51,012 bases of DNA from Candidatus Latescibacterota bacterium (GTDB taxonomy: Bacteria > Latescibacterota > UBA2968): NCBI GenBank assembly GCA_022821275.1, contig JAJEDY010000092.1, positions 1 through 51,012 of the forward strand, in the 5' to 3' direction. The position numbers and the translations under genes are program-made. How positions within the stretch are numbered: the stretch's first letter is position 1; each line of letters starts with the position of its first letter. The notes under the pieces were generated by a model. The model saw nothing but the letters and a program-made list of their open reading frames with translations. It did no database searches and had not been told where the DNA came from. This document shows, piece after piece, positions 36,401 to 46,193 of the stretch.

Positions 36401-38002
36401 CTCATCTCACCGCCGCCGCATCACGATATTTACTCCATCGAAGATCTGGCACAACTCATTCACGATCTCAAAAACGCCAACCACCATGCCAGGATTAACG
36501 TCAAACTCGTCGCAGAAATCAATGTCGGCATCGTCGCGGCGGGCGTATCCAAGGGCCACGGCGATGTGGTACTCATCTCCGGTCTCGATGGCGGCACCGG
36601 CGCATCGCCGCAAACCAGCATCAAACACGCCGGCCTGCCCTGGGAATTCGGCGTTGCCGAAACCCACCAGACCCTGGTGCTCAACAATCTGAGATCGCGC
36701 ATCGTAGTCGAAACCGACGGACAACTCAAAACCGGGCGCGATGTGATCATTGCAGCCCTGCTCGGCGCCGAAGAGTTTGGATTTGCCACCACAGCGCTCG
36801 TCGCCATGGGCTGCATCATGATGCGCGTTTGTCACCTCGATACCTGCCCTGTGGGTGTGGCTACGCAGCATCCCGAGCTACGCAAAAAGTTCATGGGTGA
36901 TCCCGACCAGGTCGTCAATTTCTTGCGTTTTATCGCACAGGACATGCGCGAAATAATGGCGCAACTCGGCGTGCGCACCATCGATGAACTCATTGGTCGC
37001 ACCGACCTGCTCCACCAGGCAAAAACCGATCACTGGAAAGCGAAATATCTGGATCTGTCTCCCATTCTCGAAAAACCAGACGCCGATCCCGAAATTGGCC
37101 GTTATTGTCAGATCGAACAGGATCACGGCCTCGAAAACGCGGTGGACAACCAGATCCTGCTCGACCTTTGCGAACCCGCCCTCAAAGATGGCAGCAAAGT
37201 TCACGCGAAATTCGACATCAAAAATACCAACCGCGTGGTCGGTACCATCCTCGGCAGCGAAATCACCCGCAGGTTCGGACCCGATGGCCTGCCCGAAGAT
37301 ACCGTTGACATCACCTTTGAGGGATCGGCCGGACAATCTTTTGCAGCCTTTACGCCGCCGGGCATCACCTTCCGCCTCGAAGGCGACGCCAATGACTACT
37401 TTGGCAAGGGACTGTGCGGCAGCAAACTGATAGTCTATCCGCGCAAGGGATCCACCTTCAAAGCCGAAGACAACATCATCATCGGCAACGTATCCTTCTA
37501 CGGTGCAACCAATGGCCAAGCCTTCATCCGCGGTCAGGCAGGCGAACGCTTCTGCGTGCGAAACTCGGGCGTTAGCGCAGTCGTCGAAGGCGTAGGCGAT
37601 CACGGTTGCGAGTATATGACGGGTGGGATGGCCGTCATTTTGGGCAAAACCGGGCGCAACTTTGCCGCTGGCATGTCCGGTGGTATTGCATATGTGCTCG
37701 ACGAAGACGGTGACTTCCACATACGCTGCAATCCCGAACTCGTCGATCTCGAACCCGTCCAAAACGACGAAGACATTGAAGAACTCAAAAGCATGATCAC
37801 CAAACACGCCGACTACACCGAGAGCAGCGTGGCGCAACACATCCTCGTCCATTGGGACGACATGTTGCCCAAATTTGTCAAAGTCTTCCCCAAGCCCTAC
37901 AAGCGCATTCTCTCTGCTTATGAAACCGCGCAACAAGAGGGTTTGAAAGGCGAAGATGCATGGCTCGAAGCATTTCGCCGTGGCGTAGAAGTTGAAGCTT
38001 GA
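33428..38002 (+). CDS. gltB: Glutamate synthase (NADPH-type), large subunit
   Basis: A 1524-residue protein, the full length of bacterial GltB. After an 18-residue propeptide comes C19-G-I-G-F, the N-terminal nucleophile of the glutaminase domain once processed. The glutaminase domain extends to about residue 430, then a linker domain, the FMN barrel ([35 protein letters not shown]), the [3Fe-4S] cysteines in [20 protein letters not shown] and the C-terminal beta-helix. It transfers the glutamine amide to 2-oxoglutarate. Its stop lies 14 bp before the gltD start. AAGGAA precedes the ATG. Confidence 0.97.
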   Translation: MAYPRKHGLYNPKYERDACGIGFVVNIKGEKSNQIVKMALESLVCLDHRGARGAEDNTGDGAGVLMQIPHRFFKHACKGIDIDLPDPGHYGIGMVFMTDDEDRSIRQKTRQIIENIVHEEGQEVLGWRKVPTDNFYLGLTSRSCEPVVWQIFIGRSADLSDPTAFERKLYVIRKRATNTIRYTEHDKNFYIPSLSSRTIVYKGMLTPMQVPEFYPELQDHRMEAAIVLVHSRFSTNTFPSWERSHPYRYLIHNGEINTLRGNQNWMKTRQAMLASELWGDDMQKMFPILYEDGSDSAIFDNCFEFLSLSGRSMAHAAVMMIPEPWENHESMTPERRAFYEYHSCLMEPWDGPASIGFTDGEIVGACLDRNGLRPSRYYVTKDDLLILSSEAGVCDLEPERIAYKGRLQPGRILLVDTKKGRIISDDEVKQSMVSEHPYQQWLDDHLISLKNLPEVAPIAPPTNHAEILMRQQAFGYTFEDLKIFVGPMSKIGRDPVGSMGNDAPLAVLSNKPHLLYNYFKQLFAQVTNPPLDPLKEEVITSADATIGPERNLLIPEPESCRQIHLDTPVLTNEQLEQLRGVDRPGLKATTISMLFDVADREAGLEKAMHKLCAEADKAIEDGYTILILSDRGIDKDHAPIPALLAMSGLHHHLIREGTRTKVGIALETGEPREVHHFCLLIGYGAQAINPYMAYESLADMIAEKQLTGIAYRDAVKGYVKSATKGVVKVMAKMGISTIKSYRGAQIFEAVGISKDVIDQYFTWTDSRIDGIGLDVIAREALMRHRDAYPEISVNGSTLDVGGHFQWRQGGEYHLFNPLTIHKLQHATRTNDYDVYKEYAVLIDQQAKNLATLRGLLDFNYASEPIPIDEVEPVEAITRRFKSGAMSYGSISKEAHEALAIAMNRLGGKSNTGEGGEDPARYTLEPNGDSKNSAIKQVASGRFGVTSNYLVNAKELQIKMAQGAKPGEGGELPGQKVYPWIATVRHSTPGVELISPPPHHDIYSIEDLAQLIHDLKNANHHARINVKLVAEINVGIVAAGVSKGHGDVVLISGLDGGTGASPQTSIKHAGLPWEFGVAETHQTLVLNNLRSRIVVETDGQLKTGRDVIIAALLGAEEFGFATTALVAMGCIMMRVCHLDTCPVGVATQHPELRKKFMGDPDQVVNFLRFIAQDMREIMAQLGVRTIDELIGRTDLLHQAKTDHWKAKYLDLSPILEKPDADPEIGRYCQIEQDHGLENAVDNQILLDLCEPALKDGSKVHAKFDIKNTNRVVGTILGSEITRRFGPDGLPEDTVDITFEGSAGQSFAAFTPPGITFRLEGDANDYFGKGLCGSKLIVYPRKGSTFKAEDNIIIGNVSFYGATNGQAFIRGQAGERFCVRNSGVSAVVEGVGDHGCEYMTGGMAVILGKTGRNFAAGMSGGIAYVLDEDGDFHIRCNPELVDLEPVQNDEDIEELKSMITKHADYTESSVAQHILVHWDDMLPKFVKVFPKPYKRILSAYETAQQEGLKGEDAWLEAFRRGVEVEA

Positions 38003-38016
38003 GAAAAGGAGCACTT

Positions 38017-39510
38017 ATGGGAAAACCGACCGGATTCATGGAATTTCAGCGAGAACTTCCGGCCGATAGAGACCCCGCACAGCGCATCGCAGACTGGAAA
38101 GAATTTCACCACCATCACCCCGATGAAAAACTTCGTGAACAGGGTGCGCGGTGTATGGACTGCGGCATACCCTTTTGCCATACCGGTGTGCGCCTGCCCG
38201 AATCTACGCCCTTTCCTTCTGGATGTCCCATCAACAACCTCATTCCCGAGTGGAATGATCTCGTGTATCGCGGTCTATGGAAAGAAGCACTCGAGCGATT
38301 ACACAAGACCAACAACTTTCCCGAATTCACAGGTCGCGTATGTCCAGCCCCCTGCGAGGGGTCCTGCGTGCTGGGTATGACAGAACCAGCCGTCACCATC
38401 AAAAATATCGAAGTCTCCATCATCGACAAAGGCTGGGAAGAAGGCTGGGTCACGCCCGATATACCCGACAAGCGCACGGGCAAGCGCGTCGCTGTCGTGG
38501 GTTCAGGTCCCGCAGGACTCTCTTGCGCCGCACAACTCAACAAAGCCGGGCACAAAGTCACCGTGTACGAGCGCTCTGACCGCATTGGGGGACTGCTCAT
38601 GTACGGTATCCCTAACATGAAGCTCGACAAAAAAGAAGTTGTCCAACGCCGCATTGACCTCATGATCGAATCGGGTATCGAGTTTATCACCAATACCGAA
38701 ATTGGCACAGACCTTCCGGCAAAAGATCTCCTCAATGAATACGACGCGGTCGTGCTCTGCATTGGCGCACTCAAACCCCGCGACCTGCCCATCAAAGGCC
38801 GCGAACTCAACGGCATACATCAGGCCATTGAGTATTTGCACAAAAACACCAAAAGCCTGCTCGATTCCAATCTTGAAGACGGCAATTATATAAACGCCAA
38901 AGACAAACATGTGATCGTGCTCGGCGGCGGGGATACGGGAACCGACTGCGTGGGCACGGCGATGCGCCACGGTTGTAAAAGCCTGCACCAATTCGATATT
39001 ATTCCCGAACCGCCCAAAACGCGCACCGACAGCAACCCCTGGCCTCAAATGCCGCTCATTTTTAAAACGGACTATGGACAGGAGGAAGCCGCCGCCATTT
39101 TTGGCAGAGACCCACGTGAATATCTCATCAGCACCACGGAATTTATCGGAGATGAAAACGGCGCACTCAAAGCATTAAAAACCATGCAAGTGGAATGGGT
39201 ACCCGCAGAAAACGGCGCGCCATTCCGCGAAGTGCCCGGCACAGAAAGAGAATGGCCTGCCGATCTCGTTTTCCTATCCATGGGCTGGCTCGGTCCCGAA
39301 GATACCATTCTCGACGAACTCGAACTCGAACGCGACGAACGCTCCAATGCCAAAGCTGTCGAAGGCGAGTTCACCACCAGAATCCCCGGCCTCTTTGTCG
39401 CAGGTGATGTGCGTCGGGGCATGAGCCTCGTTGTCTTCGCCTTCGCAGAAGGTCGCGGCGCTGCCCGCGAAGCAGATCGCTACCTCATGGGATCGACCGA
39501 CCTGCCGTAA
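38017..39510 (+). CDS. gltD: Glutamate synthase, small subunit
   Basis: A 497-residue flavoprotein that passes electrons from NADPH to GltB. N-terminal cysteines for two [4Fe-4S] clusters are in [24 protein letters not shown] and [15 protein letters not shown]. The FAD Rossmann loop is [17 protein letters not shown], the NAD(P) loop is [15 protein letters not shown], and the C-terminal [11 protein letters not shown] closes the FAD site. A TTG at 37999 is in frame, but the ATG at 38017 is chosen because AGGAG precedes it and [13 protein letters not shown] is the family-typical start. Confidence 0.96.
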   Translation: MGKPTGFMEFQRELPADRDPAQRIADWKEFHHHHPDEKLREQGARCMDCGIPFCHTGVRLPESTPFPSGCPINNLIPEWNDLVYRGLWKEALERLHKTNNFPEFTGRVCPAPCEGSCVLGMTEPAVTIKNIEVSIIDKGWEEGWVTPDIPDKRTGKRVAVVGSGPAGLSCAAQLNKAGHKVTVYERSDRIGGLLMYGIPNMKLDKKEVVQRRIDLMIESGIEFITNTEIGTDLPAKDLLNEYDAVVLCIGALKPRDLPIKGRELNGIHQAIEYLHKNTKSLLDSNLEDGNYINAKDKHVIVLGGGDTGTDCVGTAMRHGCKSLHQFDIIPEPPKTRTDSNPWPQMPLIFKTDYGQEEAAAIFGRDPREYLISTTEFIGDENGALKALKTMQVEWVPAENGAPFREVPGTEREWPADLVFLSMGWLGPEDTILDELELERDERSNAKAVEGEFTTRIPGLFVAGDVRRGMSLVVFAFAEGRGAAREADRYLMGSTDLP

Positions 39511-39527
39511 AAAAGGATCAGGATTTT

Positions 39528-39606
39528 CAGAGCCTGCACTGGAGAGATTCTATCCAGTGATTTAAGAATGAGCAGAGCCTGCACTGGAATGATTCTATCC
39601 AGTGAT
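39528..39606. repeat. Two tandem copies of a 34-bp hairpin sequence
   Basis: Copies at 39528-39561 and 39573-39606 (45 bp apart) differ at two positions. Each contains CACTGGA and TCCAGTG, which pair into a 7-bp stem. They follow the gltD stop and precede a separate strong terminator. Confidence 0.75.
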
Positions 39607-39629
39607 AAAAACGAATCAGACCACGGGAG

Positions 39630-39655
39630 GGCGCAGTTTGCACTGCGCCTTTTTT
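39630..39655 (+). terminator. Rho-independent terminator of gltBD
   Basis: GGCGCAGT (39630-39637) and ACTGCGCC (39642-39649) form a perfect stem with loop TTGC, followed by six T. It ends only 17 bp before the next start codon, so the downstream gene needs either read-through or a promoter inside this region. Confidence 0.85.
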
Positions 39656-39672
39656 GCGTAAAGGACACCACC

Positions 39673-40764
39673 ATGTCCCGTTATTGCATCATTCTATTTT
39701 TCAGCTTATTTACCGCATTTGAATCCCATGCATTTGACGATAAAATGCCAATGCAGGGAATTACCATTTCAACACACGGGGGTGGGCGAGACTGGGCGAG
39801 TGACGAAATGGTTTCAACATTGCGAGATATTAAAATTCTGGGGGCAAACTGGGTGGCGACCCATCCCTACGCGGGCATTTCGCAGGATGGATCGGTCAGG
39901 GTGAGGCGGTTTGAAGGTGCCAGTGACCCGGCTCCCGCACACTGGACGCGACCGATTGTTGAAGCCCACAAACGGGGATTGAAAATTTGCATCAAGCCCC
40001 ATCTGGCATACTGGCGGTCGGGATTTGAGTGGCGGGGCGAAATTGCGTTTCGCTCTGAGGAAGAATGGACGCGCTTCTGGGCAGATTATCGCGCCTGGAT
40101 TTTGGCCGTGGCCGAAGCCTGCAAAGATGCCGATGCATTTGTCGTAGGGACAGAATTGGACAAGACCTTGAATCACGAAGCCGAATGGCGCGCTCTGATA
40201 GCAGACGTGCGAAAAGTGTATAAAGGGCGGATCACCTATGCGGCGAATTGGACGGATTACACGCGCGTGCCATTCTGGGATGCCCTGGACGCGATCGGTA
40301 TTCAGGGCTATTTCCCGATAGCGAAAAACCAGAAGCCCACGGAGGCCGACCTCCGCAGTGGATGGAATCGTCTGGTAAAAGAATTGCGAGCTTATGCTAA
40401 AAAAATGAATCGCAACATCGTATTTACCGAATTGGGATACAACCAATCTTATAAAGCAGCATCAGAACCGTGGACATATCGCGTGGATGACGATGGCGCG
40501 CGCCCCTTACAGGAAATGTGCTGGCGCGTCGCGCTCGAAGCCATTGAAAACGAACCGCGTATCGCAGGCGCTCTCCTGTGGAAATGGTTCCCAAACCCGA
40601 GACCTTTTGGACGGGATTTCCAATTGGCGACATCGCGCATTATGCCCATCATTGCCGAGGCCTGGCAAGGACAGGTCCCCGTTATCACATTTGACGAAGA
40701 AGCATACCAACGGTGGCGTGAACAGCGTCGCCGCGGACGAGGCAGACGATCTAATCAAAACTAA
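39673..40764 (+). CDS. Secreted glycoside hydrolase, GH113-like
   Basis: A 363-residue protein. Residues 1-20 form a signal peptide (YCIILFFSLFTAFESHA, cleavage after A20), so it is exported. The mature part is a TIM barrel: GITISTHGGGRDWAS at strand 1, then VVGTELD with E161 as likely acid/base and VFTELGY with E253 as likely nucleophile, the spacing and sequence of GH113 beta-mannanase-like enzymes. LLWKWFPN near the end closes the barrel. It probably hydrolyses a beta-linked mannan or related polysaccharide. An in-frame extension to 39568 would read through the terminator and is rejected. The neighbouring minus-strand hydrolase ends 3 bp away. Confidence 0.8.
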   Translation: MSRYCIILFFSLFTAFESHAFDDKMPMQGITISTHGGGRDWASDEMVSTLRDIKILGANWVATHPYAGISQDGSVRVRRFEGASDPAPAHWTRPIVEAHKRGLKICIKPHLAYWRSGFEWRGEIAFRSEEEWTRFWADYRAWILAVAEACKDADAFVVGTELDKTLNHEAEWRALIADVRKVYKGRITYAANWTDYTRVPFWDALDAIGIQGYFPIAKNQKPTEADLRSGWNRLVKELRAYAKKMNRNIVFTELGYNQSYKAASEPWTYRVDDDGARPLQEMCWRVALEAIENEPRIAGALLWKWFPNPRPFGRDFQLATSRIMPIIAEAWQGQVPVITFDEEAYQRWREQRRRGRGRRSNQN

Positions 40765-40767
40765 CCA

Positions 40768-42084
40768 TCACAGCCGTCCGGCCAGTTCGAGAAATGTCTT
40801 CTCGGTCACTTCATTAATACCGACCCGAAACGGACCAGGACCAGCTTTGGTGTACGCATTCGCGCTATCAACCTCATACCCACCTTCGGGAATAAGCCCG
40901 TCCGTCGGCATGTAATTGCGCCCATCCTGACAATATCCCCAGGCTATGAGATTCGGATCATTGAGATAAGTTCTCAGCAAGGGGAGCCATTCGGCAACAA
41001 CCTCGTTGCCAAGCCACGCGATGGTGTGTTCCCCCGTCAGGCGAATAAGACCAACCGCCCAGGGCAAAAAACGCGCTGGCGGAATGCCAGAACCCAAACG
41101 CGCAACCCAGTACGCACCCAGATTTTGTTCCAGCTCTGCCTCGCCATTGGCAAGCGCTTCCCAATGAGCAAGAGGCGGAATCGCATCCATATCGCGTGGC
41201 GCCAGCGCAAATCCCGAAACGCAATTGAGATCCAATTCCAACAATTCACCGCCCACATCCATAGCCGAGAGAACATCATCCGCAAGCTGAGTACCCGTCG
41301 CAACAACATCCTCTGGCGTGGATTTGCGAAATGCGTCTGCCCCCGCGAGGCGGCGCGGTCGAATATTGCCGGCAAGCCCCTGAATAAACTGCGCGTGGGT
41401 ATTCGGTCCGAGGGATTCGACCAACCGATTGCGACACACCCCGGGAAAATCAGCAGAAATGCCATCCCAGGCAAAACCGTAAACCATCACCGGATGGCAT
41501 CCATAGTTAAACAGCACACAACGACCGTCTTCTGCGGACAGATCCAGCACCCAGAGATCCCGATTCATATATCCATCTGGATTTGGCCTCATCCCCATAC
41601 TGCCATCGGCACCCCGCCCGCGTCTGTTAATCCCAATCTCAGACGTGCCGCGATGCACGCAAACAGAAACTTCTCGCATATTCTCAATGGCCTCGACCAC
41701 CATCTTCACCGTGCGAGACAACAAATCAGCTTCATAAGCCTCGAGTTCTGCTGGTTTAGCCACAGTCGTCGCATACCCCTCAAACCCGGACATCGGCCCG
41801 CTGTGCGTATGTGAAAAATTGACAATAATCGCTTCAAAAGGAACACCCACTATCGCAGCCAACTCGCCGCGCAAGCGACTCGTCACATGCCATGTCATCC
41901 CGATCATATCAATCGAAATCCAGACCGTGCGATAACCTTTTTGATCCTCAATAACAACCGCCTGCGCGACCAGAGGATCGAGCACCTCAGACCCGGGTGA
42001 AAACCGCGGACCTCTCCCCCCCATTGGCAGCCCCAGCGGCGGCGTTGAATCAAACTGCGCCCAACCGGCTTTTGCTGTACGCAT
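40768..42084 (-). CDS. Neutral ceramidase-like (alkaline non-lysosomal ceramidase N-terminal domain) hydrolase
   Basis: A 438-residue protein similar to the N-terminal domain of neutral/alkaline ceramidases, a group that also contains many environmental hydrolases of unknown substrate. MRTAKAGWAQFDSTPPLGLPMGG resembles the family start, and IVNFSHTHSGPMSG supplies His residues used for zinc binding; FNYGCHPVMVYG is another conserved segment. No signal peptide is visible. The frame is open to 42219 but that would overlap the upstream gene; the ATG at 42084 with GAGAGG is preferred. It starts 16 bp after the PhyH-like gene stops, so they form an operon. Confidence 0.8.
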   Translation of the reverse strand: MRTAKAGWAQFDSTPPLGLPMGGRGPRFSPGSEVLDPLVAQAVVIEDQKGYRTVWISIDMIGMTWHVTSRLRGELAAIVGVPFEAIIVNFSHTHSGPMSGFEGYATTVAKPAELEAYEADLLSRTVKMVVEAIENMREVSVCVHRGTSEIGINRRGRGADGSMGMRPNPDGYMNRDLWVLDLSAEDGRCVLFNYGCHPVMVYGFAWDGISADFPGVCRNRLVESLGPNTHAQFIQGLAGNIRPRRLAGADAFRKSTPEDVVATGTQLADDVLSAMDVGGELLELDLNCVSGFALAPRDMDAIPPLAHWEALANGEAELEQNLGAYWVARLGSGIPPARFLPWAVGLIRLTGEHTIAWLGNEVVAEWLPLLRTYLNDPNLIAWGYCQDGRNYMPTDGLIPEGGYEVDSANAYTKAGPGPFRVGINEVTEKTFLELAGRL

Positions 42085-42100
42085 TGTGAACCTCTCTTTA

Positions 42101-42916
42101 TTAACCGACAGCCCCATAGCGAATCTCGTGATAATCGCTATCACTCGTAACCGGAACGGGTTTCCCCTCCAGAAATGCCCACTTTTCCACATCGCACGCC
42201 GAAGCGCGAACAAATCCATTGATATACGAACGCCGCGGCTTATCTGTCGTATTTGGTACCGAGCCGTGAACCGTATAAGACGTGAACATCACCACATCAC
42301 CCGGCATTGCCTCACAGGGCACAGCCGACGACACATCTATCTGTTCCTCAATTTCTCCCTTTGCATACCGCGCCACCTTCAAATTTCCCAATCTGTGACT
42401 GCCGGGAACAATGTGCAAACACCCATTGGCAACAGTCGCCTCATCCACCACAATAATAGTCTGCACATAATTATTCACCTGATCGCGAAAAGCAGGTGTA
42501 GGGCGGATATCCTGATGCCACGGGAACTGAATATCCCCCCCCGGCATCTTGAAATTAATCTGGTTGATATACTGCTTCAACGACGTACCGATCAACGGCT
42601 CTAACAGCGCGGGAAACTTCGCACTGTTCCGAATCTCCTCAAACGCAGGATGAATGAGAGAAGGCCACTGAACTTTTCGCAGATACTGAACAGCCTCTGG
42701 ACCAACCATCGGTCCGGGTGTCTGCAAGTGAATATGCACTTCGCGGTCTTTACCCTGAAGAATTGCATCGGGAAGGTCTGTCCGCGCAGCCAGTTCGAGA
42801 ATATAGTCGTATCCCTCACGCAAACGCGCAATCTCATCCCCATCAAACACGCCCCGCGCAACGTAGTATCCCCGCTCTCTAAATGCTCCGATTTCTTTTG
42901 CGTTCAGGGTCTTCAT
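42101..42916 (-). CDS. Phytanoyl-CoA dioxygenase (PhyH)-family Fe(II)/2-oxoglutarate oxygenase
   Basis: A 271-residue oxygenase. The iron ligands are H134 and D136 (FPWHQD) and H217 (TVHGSVPN), and an Arg at 228 or 229 would bind 2-oxoglutarate. NGCLHIVPGSHRLG is a family signature. It hydroxylates a small molecule; PhyH-type enzymes are numerous in this kind of genome and their substrates are mostly unknown. The downstream ceramidase-like gene is in the same operon. The N-terminal MKTLNAKEIGAFRERGYYV is typical. Confidence 0.9.
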   Translation of the reverse strand: MKTLNAKEIGAFRERGYYVARGVFDGDEIARLREGYDYILELAARTDLPDAILQGKDREVHIHLQTPGPMVGPEAVQYLRKVQWPSLIHPAFEEIRNSAKFPALLEPLIGTSLKQYINQINFKMPGGDIQFPWHQDIRPTPAFRDQVNNYVQTIIVVDEATVANGCLHIVPGSHRLGNLKVARYAKGEIEEQIDVSSAVPCEAMPGDVVMFTSYTVHGSVPNTTDKPRRSYINGFVRASACDVEKWAFLEGKPVPVTSDSDYHEIRYGAVG

Positions 42917-43044
42917 TTTATTTTCTCCATGTCGTTTTAACTACCGAATACACCTTATAAGCAGTATAATGGGTCAGTGGTCAGAAATCAAACCGGTTCT
43001 GAGATCAAATTTCCATTTCCCATAGAGAATAAGGAATCATTCGG

Positions 43045-43902
43045 ATGGAACTCATTATCAACTCCAAATTTTTCGCCCAGTATTCCGTGCCCGAACTCGG
43101 TGAAAAAGCGATAGAATTGGGCTATGACGGCATTGACCTGTGCGTGCGTCCGGGCCATCCCATTCACGCAGACAATGTAATTGAGGCATTGCCCAAAGCA
43201 GCCGAAATCTGGCGCAGTCAGGGCCTGATCTGCCCCATGATAACCGCGCCCGTGACACTCGTAGATCCAGAATCACCAGAAATAGAAAATTACTATACCG
43301 CTTGCGCCGAAGCCGAAATTCCCCGTCTCAAAATCGGATTCTGGAAATATCAGTCCGGCGATGATTACTGGCAGGTTGTGGATACAGCGCGAAGAGATTT
43401 AAAAAAAATTGTACGCCTGAGTGAAAGGTACGGCGTGCAGACATGCTATCAGATTCACAGCGGGCCTTGCCTGGGAAGCAACTGCGCGGGATTGATGCAC
43501 CTCATCAAAGACTTTGACCCACAATACGTGGGCGCGTACCCCGATTTCGGACATCTCCTACTGGATGGAGAAGACTGGGCAATGGGATTGGCGATGATTC
43601 GGGATTATATCTCAGTCGCGGGAATTAAGGATGCGTATTATCTACCGCAACCGGAAGGTCAAACGCCGCGCTATCGCCCCTGCTTCACAAAAGCAGGAGA
43701 AGGATGCGTAGATTGGCATCGCTGCCTGGGGCTATTGCACGAGATGGGATTTGACGGTCCTCTATCCGTCCACACCGAATACAAATTTGACGAAACCATC
43801 ATCCGTCAAGTCGGTTACGCGCAAACATCGCCTCCAAATTTGGAGGCATGGGCAAAAGAAGACGCGGATTATCTGCGGCGGATTTTAGAAAAAGTTAAAT
43901 AA
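43045..43902 (+). CDS. Sugar phosphate isomerase/epimerase-like TIM barrel (AP-endonuclease-2 superfamily)
   Basis: A 285-residue protein of the xylose-isomerase-like TIM-barrel superfamily. LGYDGIDLCVRPGHP at strand 2, the central YQIHSGP and GAYPDFGHLLLDG (Asp and His for metal binding), GIKDAYYLP and the final SVHTEYKF with a metal-binding Glu fit the family. These enzymes isomerise or epimerise sugars or dehydrate keto-inositols. AAGGAA precedes the ATG. Its last 8 bp overlap the 3' end of the convergent Nudix gene. Confidence 0.85.
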   Translation: MELIINSKFFAQYSVPELGEKAIELGYDGIDLCVRPGHPIHADNVIEALPKAAEIWRSQGLICPMITAPVTLVDPESPEIENYYTACAEAEIPRLKIGFWKYQSGDDYWQVVDTARRDLKKIVRLSERYGVQTCYQIHSGPCLGSNCAGLMHLIKDFDPQYVGAYPDFGHLLLDGEDWAMGLAMIRDYISVAGIKDAYYLPQPEGQTPRYRPCFTKAGEGCVDWHRCLGLLHEMGFDGPLSVHTEYKFDETIIRQVGYAQTSPPNLEAWAKEDADYLRRILEKVK

Positions 43903-44362
43903 ATGTGTGAAACACGACATCGTGATCGATCAACCGCTTGTTTTCATACGTAAATTTACCCGAAAAAAACGCATCCTGGTGCAACCACTTCAGAAAAATT
44001 TTATCGCCTTCCCAAAGATTGAGATCGAGAAGTTCTGAGTCATCAATCCATTTCAGGACCCCTTCACTCGAATCGATCAACTCACCCGTGAACCTCTCCG
44101 CGATAAACACAAAAGCCAACCAATCATTGACCCCATCAAATTTTGGAAACGTGAGCACCCCTCTCAAAGCGGGATTTTGAATCTGCAGGCCACTCTCTTC
44201 GCGCACCTCTCGAATCACGCATTCCTCAGGCGTCTCGCCCGCTTCCATCTTGCCACCCAGGCCATTCCATTTGCCTTCGTGTATGTCATTTTCCTTTTTC
44301 ACTCGGTGCAGCATCAGCGTTTTATTGCCATTTTTGACATAGCACAGGGTCGCATTGATCAT
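43895..44362 (-). CDS. Nudix hydrolase (MutT/8-oxo-dGTPase-like)
   Basis: A 155-residue protein with an intact Nudix box: GGKMEAGETPEECVIREV followed by REESGL, matching Gx5Ex7REUxEExGU. The N-terminal MINATLCYVKNGNKTLMLHRVKK and the C-terminal WIDDSELLDLNLWEGDKIFLKWL resemble the MTH1/MutT-like 8-oxo-dGTP pyrophosphatases. It cleaves nucleoside diphosphate derivatives and may cleanse oxidised nucleotides. AAGGAAACC precedes the ATG. Confidence 0.9.
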   Translation of the reverse strand: MINATLCYVKNGNKTLMLHRVKKENDIHEGKWNGLGGKMEAGETPEECVIREVREESGLQIQNPALRGVLTFPKFDGVNDWLAFVFIAERFTGELIDSSEGVLKWIDDSELLDLNLWEGDKIFLKWLHQDAFFSGKFTYENKRLIDHDVVFHTFI

Positions 44363-44411
44363 CGCGGTTTCCTTGATTAAATTAGCGCAGTTCCTGAGAA
44401 GGTGCCCTGCG

Positions 44412-44591
44412 TCACTCCTGCTGGGAATCTGCAGCGGATTCGCTGGCTCCGCGGCCAGCGGCCATGTTGCGGATCATCTGGGCCACATCGCCAAAGCCTT
44501 TGTAGGCGACGGCGATGACAATGCCGTAAAAGAGGACGCTAGCGGCGATAAAGACGTATTGCCAGAAGACTTTCCATGTTTCGACGTCCAT
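44412..44591 (-). CDS. 59-residue single-helix membrane protein, symporter accessory protein candidate
   Basis: A short gene starting 4 bp after the symporter stop, with GGAG at 7 bases upstream located inside the symporter's last codons. It encodes MDVETWKVFWQYVFIAASVL, then a continuing hydrophobic helix (to about residue 30) and a small-residue-rich polar tail ending DSQQE. Size, topology and position match the small accessory proteins found after SSS transporters. It shares the high GC of the symporter, so the two genes belong together. Function inferred from context. Confidence 0.75.
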   Translation of the reverse strand: MDVETWKVFWQYVFIAASVLFYGIVIAVAYKGFGDVAQMIRNMAAGRGASESAADSQQE

Positions 44592-44595
44592 TGCA

Positions 44596-46137
44596 CTACT
44601 CCATGTTGCTAAAGTCTAAAGGACGCGGCGGGTGCGAGCGCTGCGTGAGCGAGGCGACGACCAGCATGGCGAGGCCGCCCAAGACCAGGCTGGTAATGCC
44701 GACGAGGTTGGAGTTTTCGACCAACGGCAACAAAAACTCGGGCACCAGGTGCTGGTTTTCGGTCATAATCAGGAAGTTGAGCGGCACCAGCGCGCCCAGG
44801 ATCAGGGCGCAATAAGCGCCCGGGGTATTGGCCTTTCTCCAATACAACCCCAAGACCACAGTGCCGACGCAGCCAGCGAAATAGATGGTGCCGGTGACGT
44901 ACATAAAGCGGAAGGCCGTCTCGGGAAGCTGGTAGAGCGCGCCGAAAATCGCCAAGAAGGCAGCGAGGATGACGACGATGGCCCGGGTCCAGTAGATCTC
45001 GCGCTCACTCGACAGCCCGCCCCAGGTGCCGTCCGCCTCGCGCTCGCCGCTCGATTTGGCGAACATGGCCTTGATCGGCGAGACCACGTCACGGACGATG
45101 ACGCCACTCCAGGCCAGCAGATAGCTGTCGTGGGTGGACATGAAGGCCGCGAACATCCCGGCCATGAGCAGACCAGCGATGCCAATGGGCAGGATTTTGC
45201 CGAGCATCTCGGGCATAGCGTAGTGGGGATCGAGTTCGGGGTTGCCAAAATAGGCCAGCGCCGCGATGCCCCAAAACATCGGCACCATCGCCCGCCCCAT
45301 GACTGTGGCAGAGGAAATCCAGAACACGCGGCGTGCCACCTTGGGGCTTTCGGCACTCAGCGGCCGCATCATTTCGGGTTGCCAGACCACGCCGACCAAA
45401 CCGACGCAGAATAAAAATAAGATCATTGAGATGCCGTAGCCGGGATTGGCTATGGGGTCAAAGCCGACATCGCCTTTGTGGACTTGCACGGCCTGGACGA
45501 GATTGTCCCAACCGAGTTGCGGATGATTGAGAATGACGAATGTACCGAAGAAAAACCCCAGTGCCAGCAGCACGAACTGCGCGAAGTCCGTCAGCACCAC
45601 CGAGACCATGCCGCCCATCAGCGTATAGAAAACGACAATGAGCAACATGCCGATCATGACGTAGTTGACGTATTCCTTGTCGAGGCCAGTGAAGCCAACG
45701 ACGAATTTGCTGCCGAGGATGGGAAAAAGCCCCATGTTGAGGGTGCCGGCGAGGGTGAGGATGATGCCGCCGAGCAGGCGCACGCCGCGCGTGTACTTGA
45801 GTTCGTAGAATTCGGGCACGGTCATGACCTGCAAATGGCGCAGGCGGCTGACGATAAAGCCCGTGCGGCCGATGATCACGGTGGTAATCAATGCCATTAG
45901 GCCAAAGACAAAGGGCACAAAGCCGTACTTAAAGCCTTCCTCGGCCATGTACATGACCGTAACCAGCCCGAGACCGGTTGAGACCATCGTGGCGACGGCC
46001 ATGTGAATTTTGAGACCGCGGCCAGCGACGAGGAAGTCGGAGATGCCCTTGATAGCACCTCGCGCCAACGTGCCAGCGACGATGGTGCCGCCCACATAGA
46101 CGAGAACGATGGCATAGTCAATCCAACTCAGGTGCAT
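44596..46137 (-). CDS. Sodium:solute symporter (SSS family)
   Basis: A 513-residue polytopic membrane protein. LSWIDYAIVLVYVGGTIVAGTLARGAIKGISDFLVAGRGL is a standard SSS start (helix 1 and the loop before helix 2), and AGMFAAFMSTHDSYLLAWSGVIVRDVV holds the Ser/Thr residues of the second sodium site. The DNA is visibly richer in G and C than its neighbours, for example around 45000-45070, which suggests a different origin. CAGGAGC precedes the ATG. It is followed by a 59-residue partner. Substrate unknown. Confidence 0.9.
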   Translation of the reverse strand: MHLSWIDYAIVLVYVGGTIVAGTLARGAIKGISDFLVAGRGLKIHMAVATMVSTGLGLVTVMYMAEEGFKYGFVPFVFGLMALITTVIIGRTGFIVSRLRHLQVMTVPEFYELKYTRGVRLLGGIILTLAGTLNMGLFPILGSKFVVGFTGLDKEYVNYVMIGMLLIVVFYTLMGGMVSVVLTDFAQFVLLALGFFFGTFVILNHPQLGWDNLVQAVQVHKGDVGFDPIANPGYGISMILFLFCVGLVGVVWQPEMMRPLSAESPKVARRVFWISSATVMGRAMVPMFWGIAALAYFGNPELDPHYAMPEMLGKILPIGIAGLLMAGMFAAFMSTHDSYLLAWSGVIVRDVVSPIKAMFAKSSGEREADGTWGGLSSEREIYWTRAIVVILAAFLAIFGALYQLPETAFRFMYVTGTIYFAGCVGTVVLGLYWRKANTPGAYCALILGALVPLNFLIMTENQHLVPEFLLPLVENSNLVGITSLVLGGLAMLVVASLTQRSHPPRPLDFSNME

Positions 46138-46193
46138 GCGTGCTCCTGTGATAATCGCAGAGGGAAATCCAAACAGCCTACAAATTGAACAAC

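Noticed and set aside
36878-38014. 378-codon minus-strand frame opposite gltB
   Set aside because: Antisense shadow; repeated FDxxF-type composition and no family match, whereas gltB is unmistakable.
39568-39672. N-terminal extension of the GH113-like gene
   Set aside because: It would translate through a repeat and a strong terminator and would hide the signal peptide that starts at 39673.
42085-42219. N-terminal extension of the ceramidase-like gene
   Set aside because: It would overlap the PhyH-like gene by more than 100 bp; the ATG at 42084 has a proper ribosome-binding site.
42964-42969. Perfect TATAAT upstream of the TIM-barrel gene
   Set aside because: No acceptable -35 element lies 16-18 bases upstream, so a promoter was not called.
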